A stretch of 64,000 bases of DNA from Tengunoibacter tsumagoiensis. GTDB lineage: Bacteria > Chloroflexota > Ktedonobacteria > Ktedonobacterales > Ktedonobacteraceae. The notes under the pieces are model-generated. The model did no database searches. It was not told the origin of the DNA and worked only from the letters and a program-made list of their open reading frames with translations. Position numbers and translations under genes: made by a program. Below are positions 1 to 9,108 of the stretch, piece by piece. Within the stretch, counting starts at the first letter, position 1; every line of letters starts with the position of its first letter. Location: positions 4,711,001-4,775,000 of the forward strand of contig NZ_BIFR01000001.1 in assembly GCF_003967535.1 (NCBI RefSeq). The letters run 5' to 3'.

Positions 1-60
1 TTTCCAATCTCGTCTTGAGGAACACAGGAAAGAGACATCCCTTAACATTATTCAAAATAT

Positions 61-126
61 AAAAGATAAAGAACACCTTTCTCAATTGAAATTGAATAGG
101 AACGAGAAAGGTGCTCTTTATCTTTT
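61..126 (-). terminator. Intrinsic terminator after thrS
   Basis: A 23-bp inverted repeat (arms 61-83 and 104-126, one A-C mismatch) lies 32 bases beyond the thrS stop codon. On the minus strand its arm is followed by an A/T-rich tract, as expected of a factor-independent terminator. Confidence 0.7.
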
Positions 127-157
127 GCCCTCACTGATTGGGGGCGGGCTTACAGGC

Positions 158-1948
158 TTAAAGCTCCATACTCTTGCTGCTGGTAATCCCTTTGACACGC
201 TCAATAAAGTCGGCCAGTGGGATCGATTTGAGATCAACATTGGTACGCAAGCGAACAGAAACGGCCTCTGCGGCGGCCTCTTTATCACCTACGACCAGCA
301 TATAGGGAATCTTCTGCATCTGGGCATCGCGAATCTTGGCGTTCATACGCTCGCCACGATTATCGACCTCGGCCCGTAGACCAGCGGCCTTCAAAGACTC
401 CAGCACTTGATTGGCATACTCCTGGTGGCGATCGGCAATCGGAATAATCATTGCCTGCACTGGAGCCAGCCAGACAGGGAAGGCACCTGCAAAGTGCTCA
501 ATGAGCATCGCCATAAAACGCTCGGTTGAACCAGTCACGGCGCGGTGAATCATTACTGGACGATGGGGCTGCCCATCTTCTCCAATATACTCCAGTTCAA
601 AATTTTCAGGCTGGACAAAGTCCAGTTGAACAGTCGAGCACTGCCACTCGCGGCCCAGTGCATCGCGAACCATGAAGTCAACCTTTGGACCATAGAAGGC
701 GGCCTCACCAATCCCGATCGCATATTCGATGCCCTTGCCCTCAACGGCATCGCGCAGAGCGCTCTCAGCCGTCTCCCAGACCTCATCGCTCCCAACATAG
801 TCCTCTTTCTTCTGCGGATCGCGCAGCGAGAGGCGCACATGATAATCGGTCAGACCATACGTCTCAAACACCTCCAGCGTCAGATTCACGGCATTGTTGA
901 ACTCTTGTTGAATCTGATCTGGTCTCATAAAGACATGGGCGTCATCCTGCGTCAGGCTGCGCACACGAGCCAGACCGGTTAGCGTACCTGCCTTCTCATA
1001 CCGATAGAGCGTCGCAAACTCTGCATAGCGGACAGGAAGTTCGCGATAGCTGTGCATCTGCGACTTATACGTGATGATATGATGTGGGCAGTTCATTGGC
1101 TTCAGCATGTAGGCATCATCTTCAGAGCCCTCTTGCTCACCCTTCATGACCGGGAACATATTGTCACGATAGGTATACCAGTGCTTGGACGTTTTGTAGA
1201 GCCGAACTTTGCCCAGATGAGACGTCCAGACATGTTGATAGCCGTGACGCTCTTGCGTCTCACGCACATAGGACTCCATCAGGTGACGGATCATCTCGCC
1301 GCGTGGCAAGAAGATTGGCACGCCGCCGGGCAGATCTTCGCTGAGGAAGAAGAGTTTCAGCTCTTTCCCCAATTTACGATGATCTCGCTTCTGAGCCTCT
1401 TCCAGCCGCCAGAGATACTGATCCAGCTCTTCCTGATTATTCCAGGCTGTACCATAGATACGCTGCAACATTGGGCGGTGCTCATCACCACGCCAATAGG
1501 CTCCTGCCACACGCATCAACTTGATTGGACCAATCTGTGATGTATTCTCTACATGAGGTCCACGACAGAGATCCAGGAAATTGCCCTGCTGATAGATTCC
1601 AACCTCGGCATCGGGCAGATTCTCAATGAGTTCAACCTTGTAATCCTGCTGTTTAGCGCGAAAGTACTCCAGCGCCTTCTCACGGGGCCAGCGATCGCGC
1701 ACAAAAGGATATTTAGCGGCAATGATGCGCTGCATCCGCTTCTCAATCTCTGGCAGATCTTCGGGAGTGAGGGCGCGGGGCAGGTCAAAATCATAGTAAA
1801 AGCCATCTTCAATTGCCGGGCCAATCCCAAACTTTGCATCGGGGAATAGCTCCTGAATAGCCTCCGCCATCACGTGCGCTGACGAGTGACGCATGCGTTG
1901 AATCGGCGTATAGTTGACCGACTCTTCTAATTCAACTTCCACAGACAT
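158..1948 (-). CDS. thrS: Threonyl-tRNA synthetase lacking a TGS domain
   Basis: This enzyme charges tRNA-Thr with threonine in the cytoplasm. The 596-residue protein starts almost directly at the second-site editing domain (HSSAHVMAEAI, the HxxxH motif). The class II catalytic core follows, with motif 2 around RYEKAGTL and zinc-site residues in MNCPHH and the later FYGPKVDF and MIHRAVTGS segments. The C-terminal anticodon-binding domain begins near PVWLAPVQ. The N-terminal TGS domain of E. coli ThrRS (about 60 residues) is absent. The start ATG at 1948 was chosen because the frame upstream of it is occupied by a T-box leader; the longer reading frame up to 2044 translates the terminator and antiterminator. 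The gene stands alone on the minus strand. Confidence 0.95.
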   Translation of the reverse strand: MSVEVELEESVNYTPIQRMRHSSAHVMAEAIQELFPDAKFGIGPAIEDGFYYDFDLPRALTPEDLPEIEKRMQRIIAAKYPFVRDRWPREKALEYFRAKQQDYKVELIENLPDAEVGIYQQGNFLDLCRGPHVENTSQIGPIKLMRVAGAYWRGDEHRPMLQRIYGTAWNNQEELDQYLWRLEEAQKRDHRKLGKELKLFFLSEDLPGGVPIFLPRGEMIRHLMESYVRETQERHGYQHVWTSHLGKVRLYKTSKHWYTYRDNMFPVMKGEQEGSEDDAYMLKPMNCPHHIITYKSQMHSYRELPVRYAEFATLYRYEKAGTLTGLARVRSLTQDDAHVFMRPDQIQQEFNNAVNLTLEVFETYGLTDYHVRLSLRDPQKKEDYVGSDEVWETAESALRDAVEGKGIEYAIGIGEAAFYGPKVDFMVRDALGREWQCSTVQLDFVQPENFELEYIGEDGQPHRPVMIHRAVTGSTERFMAMLIEHFAGAFPVWLAPVQAMIIPIADRHQEYANQVLESLKAAGLRAEVDNRGERMNAKIRDAQMQKIPYMLVVGDKEAAAEAVSVRLRTNVDLKSIPLADFIERVKGITSSKSMEL

Positions 1949-1974
1949 GGATAATTTCTCCTTCGATACAAAAC

Positions 1975-2300
1975 AAAAAAACCTTCTCATCCCACACTGG
2001 GACGAAAAGGTTGTGTACTCTTCGTGGTTCCACCCGGCTTTCACGCTCCCTTCATCTGCTCATCTCATGCAATGATCAGCGCCAATCAGAGTAGCTAGCA
2101 TCACTCCGAAGGTCTGATAGGGAGAACGTGCTTTAAAACAACTTTTACCGCGGTTGAAGCGTGTACTTTACTGACTCAGTACAGACTCACGAGGGGTATC
2201 CCTTACGTATGATCGTTGGTGCACTCTCAGCCGGTGATGCATCCTCTCTGTCGACCGCTTCGGAAAGAGACATGTCTCGCTTTAACGTCCTCTGTTCTGC
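1975..2300 (-). promoter_or_regulatory. T-box riboswitch controlling thrS
   Basis: Read on the minus strand, the leader carries the conserved T-box antiterminator sequence GGGTGGAACCACGA (2021-2036). It is followed by a terminator stem that includes CGTCCCA and its complement, then a run of seven T (about 1975-2013). The upstream 250 bases are stem-rich, as expected for Stem I to Stem III. A candidate specifier triplet ACC (Thr) followed by A lies at 2218-2220, with a second ACC a few bases before it. T-box leaders sense uncharged tRNA and permit read-through when threonine is short. The terminator and T-box motif are seen directly; the specifier choice is inference. Confidence 0.88.
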
Positions 2301-2414
2301 TTATTCTATTGTCTACATCATACCATAATCCTTTTTAGAAGTAAAGCCATTTTTTAGCTCAGTGGGTCAACCATCCATATTGGTATTATCATCTAACAAT
2401 CCAAAAACATCTTA

Positions 2415-3075
2415 TGCACTTTCAAGTAGGGAAAGTCGCTTGTCTCTTTCCGCTGCTCCCACTCCGCTGTGTGAGCCCCTCTATGGCTTAATGGGAAGAG
2501 GAAAACGAGAACAGAGGCTATGGGGATGCTGGCATGGCGGAATGGGACGTTTCGGCAGGAGACAAGCGACCTGCCCTACTTGTCTTGTCATATCATACTC
2601 TCTTTCGGATATAAAAAGATGTAAAGTAGGGAAAGTCGCTTGTCTCTTTCCGCTGCTCCCACTCCGCTGTGTGAGCCCCTCTATGGCTTAATGGGAAGAG
2701 GAAAACGAGAACAGAGGCTATGGGGATGCTGGCATGGCGGAATGGGACGTTTCGGCAGGAGACAAGCGACCTGCCCTACTTGTATTGCCATATCATACTC
2801 TCTTTCGGATATAAAAATATGTAAAGTAGGGAAAGTCGCTTGTCTCTTTCCTCTGCTCCCACTCCACGCTGTGAGCCCCTCCATAGCATTATTGGAAACA
2901 AAGCCATGGAGGGGCTACCATGGTGGAGCTTCACGATTTGGGAGGAGACGCCATACTCCTCTTATTGTTTTACACACGAAAATATACATTATGCACTTTT
3001 CACGTCGGGAAAGGCCTTGCCGATACCTTGCCGTGACTCCCCTGGTATACGTGTTGGCCTACGCCAGAAAGAAGG
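2415..3075. repeat. Tandem ~200-bp hairpin repeats (two full, two diverged copies)
   Basis: Two near-identical 200-bp units start at 2426 and 2626, a third partial copy at 2826 and a much diverged start of a fourth near 2993. Each full unit is an imperfect palindrome: the left arm from 2426 matches the reverse complement of the right arm ending at 2579 over roughly 50 positions. Copy 3 has different inner sequence, but its two halves (around 2869-2890 and 2906-2930) are still complementary. Apparent reading frames here shift between copies because 200 is not a multiple of three, so the region is not coding. It fills the 880-bp gap between the thrS leader and the next gene. Confidence 0.85.
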
Positions 3076-3177
3076 AATAGACAAAGCCCTGGAAAAGAAG
3101 CTATAATACAAGGGCTAAATAAATTTTTCGGCACTTCAGGCCTTATTCTCATCTTTATTCATAGTTCAGATATCAGG

Positions 3178-5124
3178 ATGCTTTCAATGAGCGTGCTCAC
3201 AACAGCGCTGACGACCTATCAGGTCGCAGCTATTCAGTATGAGCCTACTCTTGGCGAAAAAGAGAAAAATATTCGGGACCTCCTGAGTCTGGTTGAACAG
3301 GCTATCGCACAAGGAGCACGCCTGATCGTCCTTCCAGAACTCGCGACAACTGGCAGCTGCTGGACGTCCCGCGAAGAGATCGCTCCTTATGTTGAAGCGA
3401 TTCCTGGTCCCACGACTGAACGTTTCCAACGTCTGGCTCAGGAGTTCCAATGCATTATTGCAGTGGGCCTTCCAGAAGTTGATCCCGAAACGCAGGTCTT
3501 CTATAATAGTGCCGCTCTCCTGGGCCCTGATGGCTTGATTGGACGATATCGCAAACTGCACGCATCCATTACTGATCCCCGCTGGGCACATGATGGGGAT
3601 CTCGGCATTCCAGTCTGGGAAACACCTCTTGGTCGCTTAAGCATCCTGCTTGGAACTGATGCACAGTATTTTGAGACCGCCAGAATTGCAGCCCTGCACC
3701 ATGCCGATGTCTTACTCTTCCCTACTAACTGGACGCTCGATCCCGCTCCCAGTACCTGGTGGCTCGCACGTGCCTTCGAGAATAAGGTCTATCTCATTGC
3801 CGCCGATCGCTCGGGGCAGGAGCGCAATATCTTTTTCCAGGGGGGCAGTTGTATTATTCAGCCCGATGGCTCGGTACAGGCTCTGCTGGAAAAGGGCAAT
3901 GGCATCGTTTCTGGTGAGATCAATCTTCATCAAAGCCAGGATAAACGCTGGCTCTATGCAGATCGTGTACTGGGGCAACCACTGGCAGACCGCCAGCCAG
4001 CAGTCTATCCCGGCTTACTCAACAATAGTTATCTCTGGGAACCCTTACGCTACCATAGCCTTTATGCTCTGGGCGAATTGCCTCCAGGGCAACTTTCCTG
4101 CGTGGGCATTATTCAAATGGAGCTCCAGATACCATCTGAGATGGATCAACTTACTCAGATTCGGCATCTTGGAGAGCAGCTCCGCACAATGATGCAGAAT
4201 AATGCTCCTGCCTGTCCCGACGTGCTTGTCCTTCCTGAACTAGTGGTCCCTGGTCCACTACCAGAGCCTGGACAATATACTCATCATGAAGCAATCATTC
4301 AACATTTTCAACGGGGGGCAATTCAGATTCCCGGACCAGAGACAGATGCTCTGGTCGCCCTGGCCAACGAGTGGCAATTTAGTATGGTGGTGGGTGTCGC
4401 CGAAAAAGTGGAGGAGCGCTATTATAATACGGTACTGCTATTGGACCCGGAAGGGATCTATGGCAGCTATCGCAAAATACACCTGAGCCCTATGGATAAG
4501 CTCTGGGCCAGTAAGGGTGATCTTGGCCTACCATTCTTTGATACTCCTGCTGGCCGCATCGGGCTGGCAACTGGCTACGATCTCCTCTTTCCAGAAACCC
4601 TGCGCGTCCTGGCTAATCAAGGCTGTGACCTTCTCTGCGCCCCTGCACTGCTGGGCTTCCCTCACCCATTCCAGTTCCCCCAACATCTGCAACAGGCCAA
4701 AACATTCCATCAATTTGATCATCATGAAGCCCCACAACATCTGCTCTGGCGTATCCGAGCCGCCGAACAGAATATCTATCTCGCCATTGCGAACTGGTAT
4801 GGACAACAGGCGGGCATCTCGGCCAATGGCCTGAGTGGAATCTTCTCTCCATCCATCGGGCTGAATCCCAGTGTTGAGGTGATTGCCGATGAGGGTGAGT
4901 TGGGGTTGATGATGATGACTATCGATACACGTGAACAGAAGACCGGGCGACGCACAACGCACATTTTAGAGTATAGCCCGGGCGATATGGCTGGCTCGCT
5001 CACTGGTGAGCTTGCGTACAATATTCTCGATGGCATCCCTGGTAATCTCGTCAGGAGCAAACCAATGCTCCGCCGTAGACAACCTTTTTGGTATCATGAT
5101 CTCGTCCGTAGATCTCTACCCTAG
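3178..5124 (+). CDS. Tandem nitrilase-superfamily protein, both catalytic Cys replaced
   Basis: The 648-residue protein contains two carbon-nitrogen hydrolase folds, about residues 10-270 and 305-600. The nitrilase superfamily uses a Glu-Lys-Cys triad to hydrolyse amides or nitriles. Glu is present in both domains (E54 in LPELATTG, E354 in LPELVVPG) and Lys in both (K126 in YRKLH, K433 in YRKIH). The Cys position of the usual CYDxxFPE motif is Gly in both: G159 in LLGTDAQYFE and G466 in ATGYDLLFPE. The protein is therefore probably not a conventional amidase; it could be a binding or regulatory protein, or use another chemistry. It stands alone between the hairpin repeats and the kinase gene. 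The start at 3178 has only a weak ribosome-binding site; ATG 3187 is an alternative. Confidence 0.85.
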   Translation: MLSMSVLTTALTTYQVAAIQYEPTLGEKEKNIRDLLSLVEQAIAQGARLIVLPELATTGSCWTSREEIAPYVEAIPGPTTERFQRLAQEFQCIIAVGLPEVDPETQVFYNSAALLGPDGLIGRYRKLHASITDPRWAHDGDLGIPVWETPLGRLSILLGTDAQYFETARIAALHHADVLLFPTNWTLDPAPSTWWLARAFENKVYLIAADRSGQERNIFFQGGSCIIQPDGSVQALLEKGNGIVSGEINLHQSQDKRWLYADRVLGQPLADRQPAVYPGLLNNSYLWEPLRYHSLYALGELPPGQLSCVGIIQMELQIPSEMDQLTQIRHLGEQLRTMMQNNAPACPDVLVLPELVVPGPLPEPGQYTHHEAIIQHFQRGAIQIPGPETDALVALANEWQFSMVVGVAEKVEERYYNTVLLLDPEGIYGSYRKIHLSPMDKLWASKGDLGLPFFDTPAGRIGLATGYDLLFPETLRVLANQGCDLLCAPALLGFPHPFQFPQHLQQAKTFHQFDHHEAPQHLLWRIRAAEQNIYLAIANWYGQQAGISANGLSGIFSPSIGLNPSVEVIADEGELGLMMMTIDTREQKTGRRTTHILEYSPGDMAGSLTGELAYNILDGIPGNLVRSKPMLRRRQPFWYHDLVRRSLP

Positions 5125-5282
5125 TCGCCTCTCTTGTTTCGATACACCAGGGACACATATCTATTCCTGTAAAGCTTATCTATAACTATTGTCTTCTTCT
5201 CGCGCTACAATAGATCGCGCTAGAGGCAAAAAAAGCACGAATAGTACACCGCGACAGATACGCGTGCAAAGTGGGAGCATGC

Positions 5283-8200
5283 ATGAGAGTCAGTACAAAC
5301 GACAGGCTCACAACGACGGCGTTACAGAAAACATATCGCACGAATTCAATCGCTCTGATCACTACACTCCTGTTAGTATTGATCAGCCTCTATTGGCTGA
5401 TCTTTCACAGTCATACAGGAGGACTCCAGACAGATGATCAGCTATCGGCCATCTTTAAGAGCGTTAGCTATCTCTTAGCGGTCTGCATCGGAGCAGGCTG
5501 GGCTTTCCGCACTGCCTATCATTTTCATCATGGCCCTGTCCAATCTTCACGCGCACGAATGGCGTGGGTATGCATCGGATGCGGCCTGCTGGCGAATGGT
5601 TTTGGCGCTCTTCTTTGTATGGCTCTAAAACATCCTGCTGATCCCAATATCGTCGTCGCGTTAAATACTCCTCAGGTATTTTCTTATATCTTTCTGCTGT
5701 TATTTTATCCCTGTCTATTTCTGGGCCTCATGGTTATCCCTGGCATCGGCCATATCCGGCTCAGCAAGATCTTTGATGTGCTCATTATTACCCTCTGCTT
5801 TCTGGCGATCTGCTGGTTCCTGGTCTCTCAGCTCGAAAGTATTACCAACATTCAGGGACAATTGATCCCTACGACACTCCCGCTCAGTCAGGTCTTTATT
5901 GCTCTGGCCGCGCCAATGGGAGACATCTTCTTACTGCTCTTTTTAGCACTCGTGTTACAACAAGGAATTGATCTGGCACTCCGCCTCCCTTTTCTCTTGC
6001 TCGCGCTTAGCTTTATGGGGCTGCTCTGGTCAGATGTGGTCAATACGTATCTCTCGATTTTTCAGACTGCTTCCTTCCCTGACACGACACTGATGGAACC
6101 GTTTTACTTAATCAGCTTCTTACTCCTCGGGCTCTCAGGGCTGTTCCATTATTCTCGTCTGATGCGCAATCTCTATCGTGAACGGATGACTACTCCCAAT
6201 CTCACCGGAACCTACTGGCACGATGCTCATTTACCAGCACCTGGTATTCTCTCTTATAATCGCCGTCGTATGCATACGCTGTATGTGCCGCTCGCGATTA
6301 TTCTCTGTGTGCTGCTCCTCATCGAGACTCTTCAAGAAGGAAGTGCGTTCCATCCATCCGCGAACAATGAGACCAAAACCTTTATTGTGTTAAGCATCTT
6401 TGTCGCAGCTCTCATCGCTATCCGCTACTTCTTTGCGATGCGCGAAAACGAGACGCTCTTACAAGAACGAGATCGCCGCTTTACAGAGACTGAGCGAGCC
6501 AGGCATCTTGTGGCCCAGCTCACTGATATCCGCGATCTTGAGTCTTTGCGCGAACGGATTGTGAATACGGTTCTGTCCGAATATGGCTTTAGCTCGGCTA
6601 TGCTTCTGCTCATTGAAGATCATACCCGCGAATTGACCAGCCAATCCCATCTTCTGGTCAGCACCTCTGCCTTATCTACACATCCGACAAAGTGGCGCCT
6701 ACGTGGGGATACGATCCTCTACCAGACGGTTAAACTCGGCAAGCAGACAATTGTTTATTGGCAGCAACACATTCCTGAGACCCCCGCAGAAGTACGCATC
6801 TGGCAGGAGAAACAACATGTGGCTCTGATGGAGTTCTTCCCCATTCGCTACCAGGGCAAAATCTTAGGTAGTCTTGGCGTCGCACGTCATGAGCTTTCTA
6901 GCATCCAACATTCAGAGGAGGCGGTTATCCGTGTCTATACGGAGCAGATCGCTGCTATCATTGAGCATGCCTATCTCTATCAAGAAGCCCGTCGCCGCGA
7001 GGATTTTGCTCGCGCAATTGCCAATATCTCGAAGCGTTTGATTGCGACGATAGTAGAGCCAGGGGAGGTTGGACAGCTTATCTGTGAGGAGGGGATTCGA
7101 GCCTTACACGCTGAATATGCCATCTTTTATCTCAAGCACGACGATGAACGCCTGGAGCCGATGGCAATTGCGACAAAAAGTAATGACACCATGGAGCCGA
7201 TGACGCTCTCTACCACAAATAGCTACCAATCTGCCCTGAGGCTGAAAGAGTGGCCTTCTTTCTCTCTCTCTGACTATGAGGCCGAAGCTCAGGATACGCT
7301 CCATCCATTCTTGCTTTATGTACAACCACGCCGCAAAACAGAAGAGTCCCATGGAAATACTATCGGCAATGGGTCACCTCGCGAGCCTCAAGGAAATCAG
7401 GCAACGCTGCGGGCCCGGCTCTCAAAGCATTCCATTCAACGCGCTATCTGTGCTCCGCTGGTCGCTGGCGGAGAATTAATAGGGATCTTAATCTTTGCCC
7501 GCTCCGTTCAATCCGATGAGAGCAACAATCTCTCTTTTGAAGATTCTGATCTCTCCTCAGCTCAGGTGTTTGCAGAACAGGTGAGCGTGATCTTTGCCAA
7601 TTCTCAGCTCTATCAACGTATCCACGATACACATGAACGTTTGAAAGAGCTGGATCAGCTTAAGGATCAATTTATGATCACGGCCTCCCATGAGCTACGC
7701 ACTCCCCTGACCGCTGTGCAAGGCTATATCGAGCTGATGGCACAGTATGACAGCATTCTGCCTGCGGAACAACGTCAGGAGTTTCTACAAAAAGCTCAAC
7801 TGGGCTGTGAGGAACTGGCAGTCCTGCTCCGCAATATCATGGATGCCAGCCGCTTAGAGGCCGAAGCGGGAATTAAACCTGCTCTAATAAGCCGCGTCTC
7901 GGTGAAAGAGATGATTGAAAAAGTACAGATTATGATTGAGCCACAGGTCGCTCATGAACACCGCGAGATACGCGTCCAGGTGCCTGCTCATCTGCTGGTC
8001 TTCGCCGATCCTCTTCGCCTCCATCAGGTTCTGATGAATGTCAGCACCAATGCGCTCAAATATTCACCTCCAGGCTCACCATTGACCTTCAGTGGGCGAA
8101 TTACCTTTGATCAGCGGAGCTTGATTATTATCAGTATCTCGGATAAAGGAAAAGGGATCTCTGTACAGGATCAAGAAAAGCTCTTTCAACGCTTTGTTCG

Positions 8201-8357
8201 CCTGGAATCTGATATGAATAGTCCAGTGCGCGGCTCTGGATTGGGGCTGTATATTTCGCGACGGCTCATTGAAGCCATGGGGGGGAAGATCTGGATTGAA
8301 AGTAAAGGGATCGTTGGAGAAGGATCTACCTTTCATATACAATTGCCCATGGCTTAG
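5283..8357 (+). CDS. Membrane-bound GAF-domain sensor histidine kinase
   Basis: This 1024-residue hybrid-free sensor kinase probably relays an unknown signal to an unlinked response regulator. The N-terminal ~370 residues contain about ten hydrophobic segments (for example VFSYIFLLLFYPCLFLGL) and anchor it in the membrane. Two GAF-like domains follow (about 410-560 and 570-760). The dimerisation/phosphoacceptor motif is SHELRTPLTAVQGY (His near residue 803). The ATPase domain shows N-box NALKYSPPGSP, G1 DKGKGIS and G2 GSGLGLYISRRL. The ATG at 5283 is preferred over the upstream GTG at 5271 because GGGAG lies six bases ahead of it. No response regulator gene is adjacent, so it is an orphan kinase. 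Confidence 0.92.
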   Translation: MRVSTNDRLTTTALQKTYRTNSIALITTLLLVLISLYWLIFHSHTGGLQTDDQLSAIFKSVSYLLAVCIGAGWAFRTAYHFHHGPVQSSRARMAWVCIGCGLLANGFGALLCMALKHPADPNIVVALNTPQVFSYIFLLLFYPCLFLGLMVIPGIGHIRLSKIFDVLIITLCFLAICWFLVSQLESITNIQGQLIPTTLPLSQVFIALAAPMGDIFLLLFLALVLQQGIDLALRLPFLLLALSFMGLLWSDVVNTYLSIFQTASFPDTTLMEPFYLISFLLLGLSGLFHYSRLMRNLYRERMTTPNLTGTYWHDAHLPAPGILSYNRRRMHTLYVPLAIILCVLLLIETLQEGSAFHPSANNETKTFIVLSIFVAALIAIRYFFAMRENETLLQERDRRFTETERARHLVAQLTDIRDLESLRERIVNTVLSEYGFSSAMLLLIEDHTRELTSQSHLLVSTSALSTHPTKWRLRGDTILYQTVKLGKQTIVYWQQHIPETPAEVRIWQEKQHVALMEFFPIRYQGKILGSLGVARHELSSIQHSEEAVIRVYTEQIAAIIEHAYLYQEARRREDFARAIANISKRLIATIVEPGEVGQLICEEGIRALHAEYAIFYLKHDDERLEPMAIATKSNDTMEPMTLSTTNSYQSALRLKEWPSFSLSDYEAEAQDTLHPFLLYVQPRRKTEESHGNTIGNGSPREPQGNQATLRARLSKHSIQRAICAPLVAGGELIGILIFARSVQSDESNNLSFEDSDLSSAQVFAEQVSVIFANSQLYQRIHDTHERLKELDQLKDQFMITASHELRTPLTAVQGYIELMAQYDSILPAEQRQEFLQKAQLGCEELAVLLRNIMDASRLEAEAGIKPALISRVSVKEMIEKVQIMIEPQVAHEHREIRVQVPAHLLVFADPLRLHQVLMNVSTNALKYSPPGSPLTFSGRITFDQRSLIIISISDKGKGISVQDQEKLFQRFVRLESDMNSPVRGSGLGLYISRRLIEAMGGKIWIESKGIVGEGSTFHIQLPMA

Positions 8358-8367
8358 AGGGCGAGAT

Positions 8368-8544
8368 TTATTTCTTGCTATTTGCTTCGTTGCTGCTATT
8401 GGTTGCATCTGCTTGCTTCTTTACAAGCAATGGAGCATGCTGTTCACAAAAACGGAAGCTACGCCCGCCTGCCAGCAACTGCGCATAGGCAGCTGGCTCG
8501 CCACAGGTATCGCAGCGCCCAACATGTGTCTTGACTGCTTTCAT
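8368..8544 (-). CDS. Small Cys-rich (zinc-ribbon-like) protein
   Basis: A 58-residue protein with a CDTC motif near residue 12 and a later FCEQH that could complete a zinc site (C-x2-C...C-x2-H). The tail is polar (NSSNEANSKK). The start ATG at 8544 is preceded by a strong GAAGGAG seven bases upstream; the longer in-frame extension to 8643 has no such signal and was rejected. No function is recognised. It converges with the kinase gene, its stop lying 10 bp past the kinase stop. Confidence 0.7.
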   Translation of the reverse strand: MKAVKTHVGRCDTCGEPAAYAQLLAGGRSFRFCEQHAPLLVKKQADATNSSNEANSKK

Positions 8545-9108
8545 CACGATCTCCTTCTTTGTTTTATAGTTTGGAAGGCGAGAAAACCGCGAAATCTTCA
8601 GCTCAGCGGTAGTGCACGCCATACACATTGATGCACACTCCACAAGAAGCTCATCACAGAGGAGGAGAATGAGCTCTCAAAAGTGCCGATCTTGCCTCTA
8701 TCATACCACAGATTGAGGCAGGATCGCAGAGCTCTCGCTTCTAGCCGGGCCCTTTGTCTTATGTAAGAGCACACTGAATTGTCTTCTCTATCTTCATATG
8801 GAGATAGTGTGTCACCTTTGTTCAGCAGGTCTTTTATGCTGAGAAAAACGAAAAATCTCAGTGAAGTCTCAGGCAAGTATGGCGAAAGGAGCTTCTGCTA
8901 TACTTGAATCTGTAGTGAGAAATGGTCGGGGGGTGCCAATCAATTCTGTCGAAGATAGCTCCGGAAAGGGCTGCCCAGAACAACGTTGGGGGATGCGCTG
9001 TTGAGCTCTGCTCCACGCATATCGTTGATGCAAGCATCTCCCCTTCCGTTGTAGCTATCTTCCAGAAGAGTACGATTATCTTCTCACTACACTCAAACTA
9101 TTCCACAT
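8545..9108. other. Intergenic region with one structured palindrome
   Basis: No convincing gene lies here. A short minus-strand reading frame at 8598-8876 has no ribosome-binding site and no recognisable domain. The only notable content is the nested inverted repeat at about 8950-9067, listed separately. Confidence 0.6.
8950..9067. repeat. Nested ~117-bp stem-loop (possible structured RNA or small palindromic element)
   Basis: Outer arms GAAGATAGCT / AGCTATCTTC extend inward through CGGAA-GGG / CC-CTTCCG. Inner pairs CAACG/CGTTG and ATGCG/CGCAT close a loop rich in GCTC. It lies 42-158 bp beyond the stop of the minus-strand sugar transporter. It lacks a U-tract, so it is not a plain terminator. 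Confidence 0.55.

Noticed and set aside
1949..2044. Longer N-terminus for thrS
   Set aside because: It would translate the T-box terminator and antiterminator; family members start at the editing domain.
2362..3106. Plus-strand reading frames across the hairpin repeat field
   Set aside because: The peptides repeat only because the DNA repeats. The unit is 200 bp, so the frame changes each copy, and no ribosome-binding site or domain is present.
8598..8876. Minus-strand frame of 92 codons
   Set aside because: No ribosome-binding site, no domain, and it overlaps the upstream part of the small Cys-rich gene's control region.
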